NCBI GenBank assembly: GCA_000720805.1
Contig: JODI01000015.1
Span: 62,001-126,000, forward strand
Direction: 5' to 3'
Origin: Streptomyces violaceoruber
GTDB taxonomy: Bacteria > Actinomycetota > Actinomycetes > Streptomycetales > Streptomycetaceae
DNA: 64,000 nt
Both the position numbers and the translations under genes were made by a program. This document shows, piece after piece, positions 16,688 to 24,639 of this stretch. Every line of letters begins with the position of its first letter. The stretch's first letter is position 1. The notes beneath the pieces were generated by a model that worked only from the letters and a program-made list of their open reading frames with translations, ran no database searches and was not told the DNA's origin.

Positions 16688-17508
16688 CGGCCGGGGCGAT
16701 GAGGTCCGATCCGACGAGGGTCGGCGTCGAGATCGACGACGACGGCCTGGCCCGCGTCACCCTGCGCCGGGGCGAGGCGGGCAACGCCATCGACCTGGAC
16801 ATGGCGCGCGGACTGCTGGACGCGGCGCGGGCCTGCGCACAGGAGGGCGTACGGGCCGTGCTGCTGACCGGCGAGGGGAAGTCCTTCTGTGTCGGCGGTG
16901 ACCTCAGGGAGTTCTCCCGTCTCTCCGGCGAGACGCTGGAGAAGCACCTGACCGCGGTCACCGACGCGCTGCACGACGCCCTGCGGACGTTCGCCGAGGG
17001 CGACGCGCCCGTGGTGGCCGCCGTACAGGGTGCTGTGGCGGGCGCGGGCATCGGCCTGGCCGCGGCCGCCGACGTGACCCTCGCCGCCGCCGACGCCTCG
17101 TTCACCGCCGCGTACACCGGCATCGGCTACTCGCCGGACGCCGGAGTCAGCTGGTTCCTGCCCCGTCTCGTCGGCCCCAAGCGGGCACTGGACCTCCTGC
17201 TCACCAACCGCCGCGTACCCGCGGCGGAGGCCGAGGCGATCGGACTGGTGAGCCGGGTCGTGGCCCCCGACCGACTCGCCGACGAGGTGGCACGCACGGC
17301 CGAGGCCCTGCGCCGTGGACCCACCACCGCCTTCGGAGTCACCCGCCGGCTCGTCGCCGCGGGACTGACCTCGGACCTCGGCCCGCACCTGGACCAGGAA
17401 GCCCGTGCGCTCGCCGCCGCGGCCGCCTCCGACACGGGCCGCGAGGGCGTCGCCGCCTTTCTCGGCAAACGGGCGCCCGACTTCGAGCACCTCTCCTTCA
17501 GGACCTGA
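16684..17508 (+). CDS. Enoyl-CoA hydratase/isomerase
   Basis: 274 aa with the crotonase fold. LLTGEGKSFCVGGDLREFS and GAVAGAGIGLAAAADV form the oxyanion hole. TGIGYSPDAGVSWFLPRLVG carries Asp rather than Glu at the position where hydratases have the second catalytic acid, a substitution seen in isomerase-type members. AFLGKRAPDF closes the protein in the usual way. GTG 16684 overlaps the SDR stop; a second start at ATG 16699 is possible. It precedes the thiolase, so hydration followed by thiolysis is a reasonable pathway order. Confidence 0.87.
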   Translation: MTAGAMRSDPTRVGVEIDDDGLARVTLRRGEAGNAIDLDMARGLLDAARACAQEGVRAVLLTGEGKSFCVGGDLREFSRLSGETLEKHLTAVTDALHDALRTFAEGDAPVVAAVQGAVAGAGIGLAAAADVTLAAADASFTAAYTGIGYSPDAGVSWFLPRLVGPKRALDLLLTNRRVPAAEAEAIGLVSRVVAPDRLADEVARTAEALRRGPTTAFGVTRRLVAAGLTSDLGPHLDQEARALAAAAASDTGREGVAAFLGKRAPDFEHLSFRT

Positions 17509-17534
17509 TCCCCCACCCGACAAGGGAGCCCCTC

Positions 17535-18683
17535 GTGTCCGAAGCCTTCATCGTAGGAGCCGTCCGCACCCCCGTGGGCCGCCGCAAGGGCACGCTCAGC
17601 GGCGTGCACCCCGCCGACCTCGGAGCCCATGTGCTGCGCGCGCTGCTGGAGCGCACCGGGGCGGACCCGGGAGCCGTCGACGACGTGTACTTCGGGTGCG
17701 TCAGCCAGCTCGGCGCACAGACCGGCAACATCGCCCGCACCGCCTGGCTGTCGGCGGGGCTGCCGCAGCACGTCCCCGGCACCACCATCGACCGCCAGTG
17801 CGGTTCCTCCCAGCAGGCCGTGCACTTCGCCGCGCAGGCGGTCGGCTCCGGTGCCGCGGATCTGGTGGTCGCCGGTGGGGTGGAGGTGATGAGTCTGGTG
17901 CCCATCGCCAGCCCGATGTTCGTCGGTGAGCAGGCCGGCATGGGCAGCCCGTTCGCGGGGGACGGCTGGCGCGAGCGCTTCGGGGACCAGGAGGTCTCGC
18001 AGTTCCGCGGGGCCGAGCTGATCGCCGAGAAGTGGGGCGTCTCCCGCACCGACATGGAACGGTTCGCGCTCTCCAGCCATCAGCGGGCCCTCGCCGCGCA
18101 GGCCGGCGGAGTCTTCGACGAGGAGATCACCCCGGCGTTCGGGCTCGCCGCCGACGAGGGCCCGCGCGCCGACACCACCCTGGAGAAGATGGCCGGTCTG
18201 AAGACCCTCACGGAGGACGGCCGGCTCACCGCGGCCGTCTCCAGCCAGATCTCCGACGGCGCCGCCGCCCTGCTGATCGCCTCCGAGGAGGCGGTCCGCC
18301 GCCATGGTCTGACACCGCTGGCCCGCGTGCACACCATGGCCGTGGTCGGCTCCGACCCGATCCAGATGCTGACCGGTCCGATCCCCGCCACGGAGAAGGT
18401 CCTGAAGAAGGCCGGGCTGTCCATCGGCGAGATCGACCTGGTCGAGATCAACGAGGCCTTCGCCTCCGTCGTCCTGGCCTGGCAGAAGGAGATCGGTGCC
18501 GACGAGGAACGGATCAACGCCTTCGGCGGCGCCATCGCGCTCGGGCATCCGCTCGGCGCCACCGGTGCCCGGCTCATGACCACGCTCGTCCACCAACTGC
18601 GCAGGACCGGCGGACGTTATGGTCTGCAGACGATGTGCGAGGGCGGTGGCATGGCCAATGCGACCGTGGTCGAACGCCTTTGA
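17535..18683 (+). CDS. Acetyl-CoA acetyltransferase (thiolase), FadA5-like
   Basis: A 382-aa degradative thiolase with all catalytic residues: C89 in TIDRQCGSSQQA, NEAFAS, H in GGAIALGHPLGATG, and C in MCEGGGMAN near 371. DRQCGSSQQA is, as I recall, also found in steroid-side-chain thiolases of the FadA5 type. It would cleave a 3-ketoacyl-CoA to acetyl- or propionyl-CoA and a shortened acyl-CoA. GTG 17535 follows AAGGGAG. It is the last gene before the TetR regulator, and the TetR promoter starts within its stop codon region. Confidence 0.92.
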   Translation: MSEAFIVGAVRTPVGRRKGTLSGVHPADLGAHVLRALLERTGADPGAVDDVYFGCVSQLGAQTGNIARTAWLSAGLPQHVPGTTIDRQCGSSQQAVHFAAQAVGSGAADLVVAGGVEVMSLVPIASPMFVGEQAGMGSPFAGDGWRERFGDQEVSQFRGAELIAEKWGVSRTDMERFALSSHQRALAAQAGGVFDEEITPAFGLAADEGPRADTTLEKMAGLKTLTEDGRLTAAVSSQISDGAAALLIASEEAVRRHGLTPLARVHTMAVVGSDPIQMLTGPIPATEKVLKKAGLSIGEIDLVEINEAFASVVLAWQKEIGADEERINAFGGAIALGHPLGATGARLMTTLVHQLRRTGGRYGLQTMCEGGGMANATVVERL

Positions 18684-18694
18684 CCGGAAGTCGA

Positions 18695-18725
18695 TTGGCA
18701 ACTGAGTTCAGCTTGGGGCTACTCT
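18695..18725 (+). promoter_or_regulatory. TetR gene promoter with operator site D
   Basis: TTGGCA (18695-18700) and TACTCT (18720-18725) are 19 bases apart. Site D (GGCAACTGAGTTCAGCTTGG, about 18697-18716) fills the spacer. This would give classic autorepression. The spacer is longer than ideal, so the exact promoter is uncertain; the operator match is good. Confidence 0.5.
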
Positions 18726-18765
18726 CGGGTACGCACGAGGTGGGCTGCAGCCAGGAGACAGGTCA

Positions 18766-19392
18766 GTGATGGCGACAAGGATCGTTGAACCGGAAGCGGG
18801 GCCGAGGTCCAAGCGAGCCGCCATTCTGGCGGCCGCCGTCGACTGTTTCGGCGAGACGGGCTTCGAGGCCACCAAGTGGTCCACCGTGGCGGAGCGGGTC
18901 GGCATCGGGCAGACGGCGCTGTACCACTACTTCGAGTCCAAGACGCACTGTCTGCTCACCATCATGCGGCTGGAGCTCCAGCGCTCGCACGACAAGTTCA
19001 CGGAGGCGACGGCGGACGTCGCCGATCCGGTGGAGGCGCTGCGGGCGGCCGTCCGCGCGGCGTACGACGTCTCCGACCAGGAGGTTCTGCAGATGCGCAT
19101 CCTGCAGAATCACATGGACCTGCTCTCCGGCCCGCGCAAGTCCAAGCGGGAGGAGGCCGAGCGCGTCGCGGCCCGCCAGCTGGTCCAGCTCGTCGAACGG
19201 GACTGGACGAACCTCCTGGTCAGGGGAATGTCCCAGGGCGCGTTCCCGCTGCGCGACGCGCAGCTGCTGGGTGCGAGTGTGCTCGGCCTGATCGTCAGCG
19301 TGTGGCGGTGGTACCGGCCGTCCGGGCCGACGCCGCTGTCGGAGGTCGGCGAACTGATCGAGGGCGCCTGCGTGCGGATGGTCGCCACGTGA
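18766..19392 (+). CDS. TetR-family transcriptional regulator
   Basis: 208 aa. Residues about 18-64 form the TetR helix-turn-helix: RAAILAAAVDCFGETGFEAT, then VAERVGIGQTALYHYFESK. The rest is an all-helical ligand domain. GTG 18766 and ATG 18769 are adjacent; GGAGA lies 8-11 bases upstream. Of all regulators in the window, it is the natural candidate to bind the AGTTCA-type operators, because one overlaps its own promoter and the others control neighbouring catabolic genes. TetR members in such loci usually bind a CoA thioester intermediate. Ligand and operator assignment are inferred. Confidence 0.93.
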   Translation: MMATRIVEPEAGPRSKRAAILAAAVDCFGETGFEATKWSTVAERVGIGQTALYHYFESKTHCLLTIMRLELQRSHDKFTEATADVADPVEALRAAVRAAYDVSDQEVLQMRILQNHMDLLSGPRKSKREEAERVAARQLVQLVERDWTNLLVRGMSQGAFPLRDAQLLGASVLGLIVSVWRWYRPSGPTPLSEVGELIEGACVRMVAT

Positions 19393-19525
19393 CGCCCTGA
19401 GCGGCGTCGGCTTCTTCGGCCCCGCTCAGCTCTTCTGCCCCCTGGTGGACATGACGGACGTCAGGGGGCATTGTCGTACCCGCTTGCGGCGCCCGTCGGC
19501 GCCGCGGAACCTTCGTGACGCACTC

Positions 19526-19575
19526 TTGCCAGCCCTGTTTCGACGGGATTACCATCCAAACTGAATTGAATTTGG
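19526..19575 (+). promoter_or_regulatory. Promoter and operator site E for the NTF2/ligase genes
   Basis: TTGCCA (19526-19531), an 18-base spacer and TACCAT (19550-19555) are followed without a gap by CCAAACTGAATTGAATTTGG (19556-19575). This 20-mer is a near-perfect inverted repeat (16 of 20 positions symmetric) and is the most symmetric of the seven sites. ATG 19600 follows. Confidence 0.7.
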
Positions 19576-19599
19576 CTCAGGTTGATCTGAGAGGCTCCC

Positions 19600-19980
19600 A
19601 TGGCGTTGCGTGCATACATGGCCAGCATGGACAGCCGGCATCCCGAGCGGACGCTGGACCTGCTCGAACCCGGCTTCCGCTTCCTCATCGCCCTGCCGGG
19701 CAAGGAGGTCACGGGCAAGTCCAAGGAGGACTTCGCCGCGTACATCGCCGGCCGCAATCCAGTGGACCGGGCGCACGAGATCCTGCGCCACAGCAGGGAC
19801 GGCGACCTTGAGACCGTCTACGGAGTGGTCACGGAGGGCGGGCTGTACAAGGGCTCCTTCCTGTCGGCGGCGGTGGTGTCGCCCGGCGGACTCCTGGCCC
19901 GCTACCAGTCCGTCTTCACCACGTCCTTCGAGCTCGTCGACTGGGCCGGGCGGACCGCGGACGAGAGGAGCCGGGCATGA
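19600..19980 (+). CDS. NTF2/SnoaL-like protein (first of two)
   Basis: A 126-aa single-domain cone-fold protein. An N-terminal helix pair (YMASMDSRHPERTLDLL) precedes FRFLIALPGKEVTGKSKEDFAAYI and a beta sheet that ends YQSVFTTSFELVDW. NTF2-like proteins in catabolic loci act as isomerases, dehydratases (BaiE in the bile-acid pathway) or structural halves of such enzymes. I cannot identify the catalytic Asp/His pair with certainty. The stop overlaps the start of a second, different NTF2-like gene, suggesting that the two make a heteromer. It is the first gene after promoter E. Confidence 0.75.
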   Translation: MALRAYMASMDSRHPERTLDLLEPGFRFLIALPGKEVTGKSKEDFAAYIAGRNPVDRAHEILRHSRDGDLETVYGVVTEGGLYKGSFLSAAVVSPGGLLARYQSVFTTSFELVDWAGRTADERSRA

Positions 19981-20354
19981 CCGACACCTCGACCGCGGCC
20001 CCCTTCCTCACCGCGTGGTTCGAGATCCTCGACGGCGACGAACCGTCCCGGATCCTCGACCTGATCAGCGACGACTTCTCGCTGTCCATCCTGTTCTCCA
20101 CGGGCGACGGCAACGCCACCGACTTCGCCGGCGACCGCGCCGCCCTCGTGGGCTACCTCGAACAGCGCGAGAAGGGCACCCGCACGCACCACCGGTTGTC
20201 GGCGACCACACTCGGCCAGGACGAGCTCTTCCTGGGCGAGGTACGACGCGCGGGTGTCCCCGAGGCGAGCTTCGTCGCCGCCGGGCGGGTGAACGACGAG
20301 GGCCGGCTGCAGCGCCTGCTGATCGGCCGCTCGTCCGAGATCCGCTTCACCTGA
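19977..20354 (+). CDS. NTF2/SnoaL-like protein (second of two)
   Basis: 125 aa with the same cone-like layout: AWFEILDGDEPSRILDLISDDFSLSI, FAGDRAALVGYLEQREKGTRTHHR, and a C-terminal RLQRLLIGRSSEIRF strand. It is low in identity to the preceding gene except for the general fold. THHR supplies a histidine pair in the pocket region, a possible catalytic site. ATG 19977 overlaps the previous stop (ATGA). Function is unknown; a small dehydratase or isomerase is my guess from context. Confidence 0.75.
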   Translation: MTDTSTAAPFLTAWFEILDGDEPSRILDLISDDFSLSILFSTGDGNATDFAGDRAALVGYLEQREKGTRTHHRLSATTLGQDELFLGEVRRAGVPEASFVAAGRVNDEGRLQRLLIGRSSEIRFT

Positions 20355-20413
20355 TCAGCCACGTACGCCCGACCCGCCGGGCACGTTCGACCGACCCCGT
20401 ACGGAGGACCGTC

Positions 20414-20734
20414 ATGTACAACCTCGTCCTGCTGGCAGCTCGGCCTCCGGAGTGGACGCACGAGCAGTTCATCGAGTGGTGGCGCGGCGACCACGCGGAG
20501 CTGACCTACCGCCTGCCCGGACTGCGTGCCTGGCGGCACACCGAGATCGACGCCGCTCTGGAGCCGCGCTCCGAAGGCTGGGACGGGATCTCCGTGCTCG
20601 GCTTCGATTCCCCCGAGGACCTGAAGAAGGCCCTCGCGAGCCCCGAGTGGGCCGAGGCCGTCGCCCAGGTCGGCGACATGAAGGGCCGTCGCATCGCGGT
20701 CATGGGGCACGAGGCGGAGATGTTCGCCGCCTGA
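20414..20734 (+). CDS. EthD-family small protein
   Basis: 106 aa. YNLVLLAARPPEWTHEQFIEWW and LPGLRAWRHTEID match the ferredoxin-like EthD dimeric alpha/beta barrel, and SVLGFDSPEDLKKALASPEW is the characteristic second half. EthD-type proteins are found near oxidative or ring-modifying catabolic enzymes, and some act in polyketide cyclisation. Their chemical role is often unknown. ATG 20414 follows ACGGAGGACC. It sits between the NTF2 pair and the CoA ligase. Confidence 0.85.
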   Translation: MYNLVLLAARPPEWTHEQFIEWWRGDHAELTYRLPGLRAWRHTEIDAALEPRSEGWDGISVLGFDSPEDLKKALASPEWAEAVAQVGDMKGRRIAVMGHEAEMFAA

Positions 20735-20827
20735 GGTCGCTCCCGCCGGACGATCGCGGCTCACCGGTCACGGCACCCACCCCAGCGTTCATCAGACGGA
20801 GTTCGGCACAGCGCAGCGAGGGACAAG

Positions 20828-22339
20828 ATGCGACAGGTAGTGCGGGAGTTCCAGCAGAAGGCGGGCGAGGCGGACTTCGTCGCCGTCATCGACGACGCCG
20901 GCAGCCACACGGCACGGCAACTGCTCGACGAGGCCACGCAGCTGGCCGGAACGCTGTCCGCCGCAGGGGCCGACGGAGCGGGCGGCACCGTCATGGTCCA
21001 GGCCGACAACTCATGGCGTACGGTCGCCGCCACCCTCGCCGTCGGCCTGAGCGGCGGTGTCATCGCGGTCGTCAACCGGCACACGACACGCGCCGAGTTC
21101 GCCGCGGCCTGGGAGGACATCCGCCCGGACGCCGTGGTAGCCGAGCCCTCCGCGATGGACGAATGGGCGGTGGCCGAACGGCTGCCGGGGCCGCCGCAGA
21201 CGGTGCTCGACGGCTGGACCTGTCTGTCCGCGCCCCGCAAACGTGAGGTGTCGCGCTGGTCGGGCGGCGCGCTGATCGGCCTCACCTCCGGGTCGACCGG
21301 GCGGCCCAAAGGCGTCGTACAGTCCGAGTCGGCACTGAGCTATGCCGCCACGAGCACCATCACCGTCAACGGCCTGGCGCCCGGCGACGCGGTCGCCGCG
21401 ATCGTGCCGCTGTCGTCGACGGCGGCGTACTGCTTCGGTGTCCACCTCTCCCTCATGCTGCGCGGGCCCCTCGTGATGACGGGGAAGTGGGACCGGGCCG
21501 TCGCCCTGCGGCGGATGGCCGACGCCGGCGTCCGCTGGACCATGTGCGTACCGACCATGGCCCTGCAGATGGGCGCCGAGGCGGCCGGCTCCGGCATCCT
21601 TCGCGGCGTCCGGTCGATCACCGTCGGCGGCGGGCCCATGGATCGCGGGGCGCTGGCCCGGGCGGAGCAGTCCCTGGGCACGAAGATCCTCCGCGTCTTC
21701 GGCATGTCCGAGTGCCTCGGCCACACCTCGCCGAGCCCCGACGACCCCGAGGAGATCCGGCTCGGCAGAGACGGCCGCCCCTTCCCGGGTACGGACGTCC
21801 GCGCGCTCACCCCCGACGGGCGCGCCGCCGGACCAGGCGTGACCGGCCGGGCGCAGGTGCGCGGCCCCTCCCTCTTCCTCGGCTACGCCCGCGACGGCGA
21901 GCTGGCGCCGGCAGCGTTGACGGAGGACGGCTACCTGCCCACCGGCGACCTGCTCATGACCCACGAGGACGGCACCATCAGCATCATGGGCCGCGAGAAG
22001 GACGTCATCATCCGCGGCGGCCGCAACATCGACATCACCGAGATCGAGCGCGCGGTCGCCAGTTACCCGCGCGTGGCCAGGGCCTGTGTCGCGGCGGTTC
22101 CCGACGAGGTGCTCGGTGAACGCGTGGCGCTGCTCGTCGTCACCGAGGACGGCGGCGGCATCGACCTGGCCGAGGTGACCGGACACCTGGAGAGCGTCGG
22201 CCTGTCCAAGACCAAATGGCCCGAATACGTGTACGGCGTCAAGGAACTGCCCCAGACCAAGGTCGGCAAGCTCGACCGGAGCGGGGCCCGGGACCTGGCC
22301 GTCAGCATGACTGCCCGCCCGCCCGGCGACCAGGTCTGA
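20828..22339 (+). CDS. Acyl-CoA synthetase (AMP-forming)
   Basis: A 503-aa ANL-superfamily ligase. LTSGSTGRPKGVV (about 154-166) is the phosphate-binding loop. FGMSECLGHT is the A5 motif, GYLPTGDLLMTHEDG the A7 motif, and GREKDVIIRGGRNI the hinge. The A10 lysine is in LPQTKVGKLDRSG. All catalytic positions look intact. It activates a carboxylic acid to its CoA thioester and so is the likely entry step for the pathway. ATG 20828 is preceded by GCGAGGGACAAG. The carboxylate cannot be predicted from sequence. Confidence 0.92.
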   Translation: MRQVVREFQQKAGEADFVAVIDDAGSHTARQLLDEATQLAGTLSAAGADGAGGTVMVQADNSWRTVAATLAVGLSGGVIAVVNRHTTRAEFAAAWEDIRPDAVVAEPSAMDEWAVAERLPGPPQTVLDGWTCLSAPRKREVSRWSGGALIGLTSGSTGRPKGVVQSESALSYAATSTITVNGLAPGDAVAAIVPLSSTAAYCFGVHLSLMLRGPLVMTGKWDRAVALRRMADAGVRWTMCVPTMALQMGAEAAGSGILRGVRSITVGGGPMDRGALARAEQSLGTKILRVFGMSECLGHTSPSPDDPEEIRLGRDGRPFPGTDVRALTPDGRAAGPGVTGRAQVRGPSLFLGYARDGELAPAALTEDGYLPTGDLLMTHEDGTISIMGREKDVIIRGGRNIDITEIERAVASYPRVARACVAAVPDEVLGERVALLVVTEDGGGIDLAEVTGHLESVGLSKTKWPEYVYGVKELPQTKVGKLDRSGARDLAVSMTARPPGDQV

Positions 22340-22419
22340 CAGAGCGACAATTGACGCAACGGTGCCGTCGCGCGTGCCAACCGGCACGACCCCGCGGCGG
22401 CACGCCCCCAAGGAGGATC

Positions 22420-23460
22420 ATGACAACGCGGTTCGACCAGGGCCCGTGGGCCGCAGCCGGAGTCCAGACCGTCCAGCCCGGGGTGCACCGCGTTCCTCTG
22501 CCGCTTCCGAACGACGGCCTGCACGCCGTCAACGTCTACCTATTGGAGGACCTCGCCGACGACGGCGGCCTCGTCATGATCGACGGCGGCTGGGCGATCC
22601 CCGAGGCGCGCAAGACGCTCGAGGAGGCCCTGGCCGCCATCGACCGCGACCTCGGCGACATCAGCCACATCCTGGTCACCCACATCCACCGCGACCACTA
22701 CACGCACGCGGTGGAACTGCGCCGGCTGCTGGGCTCGCGCGTCTACCTCGGGGCAGGGGAACGCCCGGGCCTGGAGATGCTCGACCGACTGCGCAGCGAC
22801 GAACCCGTGAGTTCGCTTCAGACCCTGCGCAGGGCAGGCGCCGGCGAACTGGCCGACCGTATCCGGGCGATGGACCACGGCGGTTTCGACCCGAGCGTGT
22901 GGGAGGCCCCCGACCGCTGGCTCGCCGCCGAGACCCTCCGCTTCGGCGACCGCGAGCTGCGCGTCGTACCGACTCCGGGCCACACCAAGGGACATGTGGT
23001 CTTCCTGGACGAGCAGCGGGGGCTGCTGTTCTCCGGGGACCACGTGCTGCCGCACATCACCCCGTCCATCGGCTTCGAGCTGACCGAGCCGGGAGGCCGG
23101 CCGCTCGCCGACTACCTGGACTCGCTACGCCTGATGAACCGTTACGCCGACGCCCGCCTGCTGCCCGCGCACGGGCCGGTCTCCGACAGCACCCACACCC
23201 GGGTCGCCGAACTGCTCGCCCACCACGACGACCGGCTGGCCAAGAGCCTCACCGCGCTGGGCGAGGACACGCTCGACGCCCACGGGGTGGCGCGCAAGCT
23301 CGGCTGGACGCGCCGGGCGGTGCCGTTCGGCGAGCTGAACGCCTTCAACCAGATGCTCGCGGTCAACGAGACAGCGGCCCACCTGGACGTCCTCGTGCTG
23401 GAAGGGCGCGTGACCGTGGCATCCGTGGGCGGCGTGGACCAGTACACGCGCGTGCGGTGA
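22420..23460 (+). CDS. MBL-fold metallo-hydrolase
   Basis: 346 aa. VTHIHRDHYTH (about 87-97) is the HxHxDH metal-binding motif. PGHTKGHVVF and FSGDHVLPHI carry further His/Asp ligands, and LLPAHGPV the last histidine. A C-terminal helical extension follows. Members with this layout hydrolyse thioesters or lactones; a CoA thioesterase or lactonase that salvages an intermediate is possible. ATG 22420 has an ideal AGGAGG ribosome site. It is the last gene of the rightward group; an inverted repeat begins at its stop. Confidence 0.9.
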   Translation: MTTRFDQGPWAAAGVQTVQPGVHRVPLPLPNDGLHAVNVYLLEDLADDGGLVMIDGGWAIPEARKTLEEALAAIDRDLGDISHILVTHIHRDHYTHAVELRRLLGSRVYLGAGERPGLEMLDRLRSDEPVSSLQTLRRAGAGELADRIRAMDHGGFDPSVWEAPDRWLAAETLRFGDRELRVVPTPGHTKGHVVFLDEQRGLLFSGDHVLPHITPSIGFELTEPGGRPLADYLDSLRLMNRYADARLLPAHGPVSDSTHTRVAELLAHHDDRLAKSLTALGEDTLDAHGVARKLGWTRRAVPFGELNAFNQMLAVNETAAHLDVLVLEGRVTVASVGGVDQYTRVR

Positions 23461-23503
23461 GAGTGCCTTTCCCTCAACAAGTCGGAACCCTCAGCACTCT
23501 CAC
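23457..23503 (+). terminator. Inverted repeat at the end of the rightward catabolic group
   Basis: GTGAGAGTGC (23457-23466) pairs perfectly with GCACTCTCAC (23494-23503). TTCC and GGAA inside can extend the stem. No T-run follows, as is common in high-GC actinomycetes. It begins in the MBL gene stop region and lies before a convergent gene. Confidence 0.6.
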
Positions 23504-23654
23504 ACGCCTTCGAAAGGGAGTTCCGCACTGACGCCAAGGGCGGCACCTGACCTGCCGGATGCCCGGCGCGCCACCGGGCCGGGAGCCTCGGTGCGCGGGT
23601 GGACGTCCGGCGATCAGCGCGCGACGCCGCGCATCAGTCCCTCGAGGTCGCGTA

Positions 23655-23703
23655 GCTCCGGGCCGGTGCAGGGCTCCGGGCCGGTGCAGGGCTCCGGACC
23701 GGA
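23655..23703. repeat. 18-bp tandem repeat in the convergent gap
   Basis: GCTCCGGGCCGGTGCAGG occurs twice in tandem (23655-23672 and 23673-23690) and a third partial copy follows. The rest of the 326-base gap (23461-23786) shows no gene. Confidence 0.85.
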
Positions 23704-23786
23704 GTAGGACTCCACCGGTCGGAACCGGGGCTCGGAACCGCGCACGTGGACTTCCCCGGCACGCGGCGGGCGCGGGGAGCCGGTCG

Positions 23787-24545
23787 TCAGCGTGCCGTCC
23801 AGCCCCCGTCCACGTACAGCTCGGAACCGGTGACGAAGCTCGCGTCCCGCGAGGCGAGGAACGCCACCGCTCCGGCGACCTCGTCCGGTCGGCCCAGCCG
23901 CCCCAACGGGGTGCCCTCGACCATCGCGGTGTGCCGGGGCGTGCCCCGCCACAGGTCGCGGGAGCGGGCCGTCTCGATGAAGCCGGGGTGGATGGAGTTG
24001 ACGCGCACGCCGCGCGTGGCCCAGTGCAGCGCGGCGTTCTTGGTCATCAAGCGGACCGCGCCCTTGGCGGCGTGGTACGAGAACTGGCTGCCGAAGCCGC
24101 CGACCGTCCCGAAGATCGAGGCGATGTTGACGATCGAGCCGCCACCGGAGCGCTCGATCTCCGGCCCGCCGTACTTCATGCCGAGCCAGACACCGGTCTG
24201 CGTGACCGCGATGACCTTGTCCCAGGACTCCCGGGTCTCCGTCTCCACGGTCCGCATCTCGGCGATGCCCGCGTTGTTGACGAGCACGGACAGCCCGCCC
24301 AGTTCGGCGACGACGCGCTCGACCGCGCGACGCCACGTCTCCTCGTCGCTGACGTCCAGGGCCAGGCCGAGCGCCCGCGCCCCGCCGTCCGTCAGCTCCT
24401 TCGCGAGGGCCTCACAGCGGCCGGCGTCCACGTCGGTCACCGCCACCGCGGCACCTTCGGCGGCCAGTCGGCGTACGACGGCGTCTCCTATCCCGCCGGT
24501 CGCGCCGGTCACCAGGGCGATCTCTCCGGACAGCCGGTCTCGCAC
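23787..24545 (-). CDS. SDR-family dehydrogenase
   Basis: 252 aa. TGATGGIG is at the cofactor loop, LALDVSD follows strand 3, [11 protein letters not shown] is canonical, and YHAAK supplies Tyr/Lys. The C-terminus ends [21 protein letters not shown] after strand 2 indicates NAD(H). It resembles the 2353 protein and the 3-alpha/20-beta-HSD group. GTG 24545 has an AGGAGGACCC ribosome site. It is the third gene of the leftward group that begins with the ACAD at 27026, 94 bases after the kinase gene. Confidence 0.88.
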   Translation of the reverse strand: MRDRLSGEIALVTGATGGIGDAVVRRLAAEGAAVAVTDVDAGRCEALAKELTDGGARALGLALDVSDEETWRRAVERVVAELGGLSVLVNNAGIAEMRTVETETRESWDKVIAVTQTGVWLGMKYGGPEIERSGGGSIVNIASIFGTVGGFGSQFSYHAAKGAVRLMTKNAALHWATRGVRVNSIHPGFIETARSRDLWRGTPRHTAMVEGTPLGRLGRPDEVAGAVAFLASRDASFVTGSELYVDGGWTAR

Positions 24546-24639
24546 GGGTCCTCCTTCGTTTTTCGTGGTCTGCGTCGGTGTCAGTGGCCCAACGGGGCGG
24601 GTGGTTCAGGAGCCCGGTGATTGGGCGGGCCGGTGGTCT

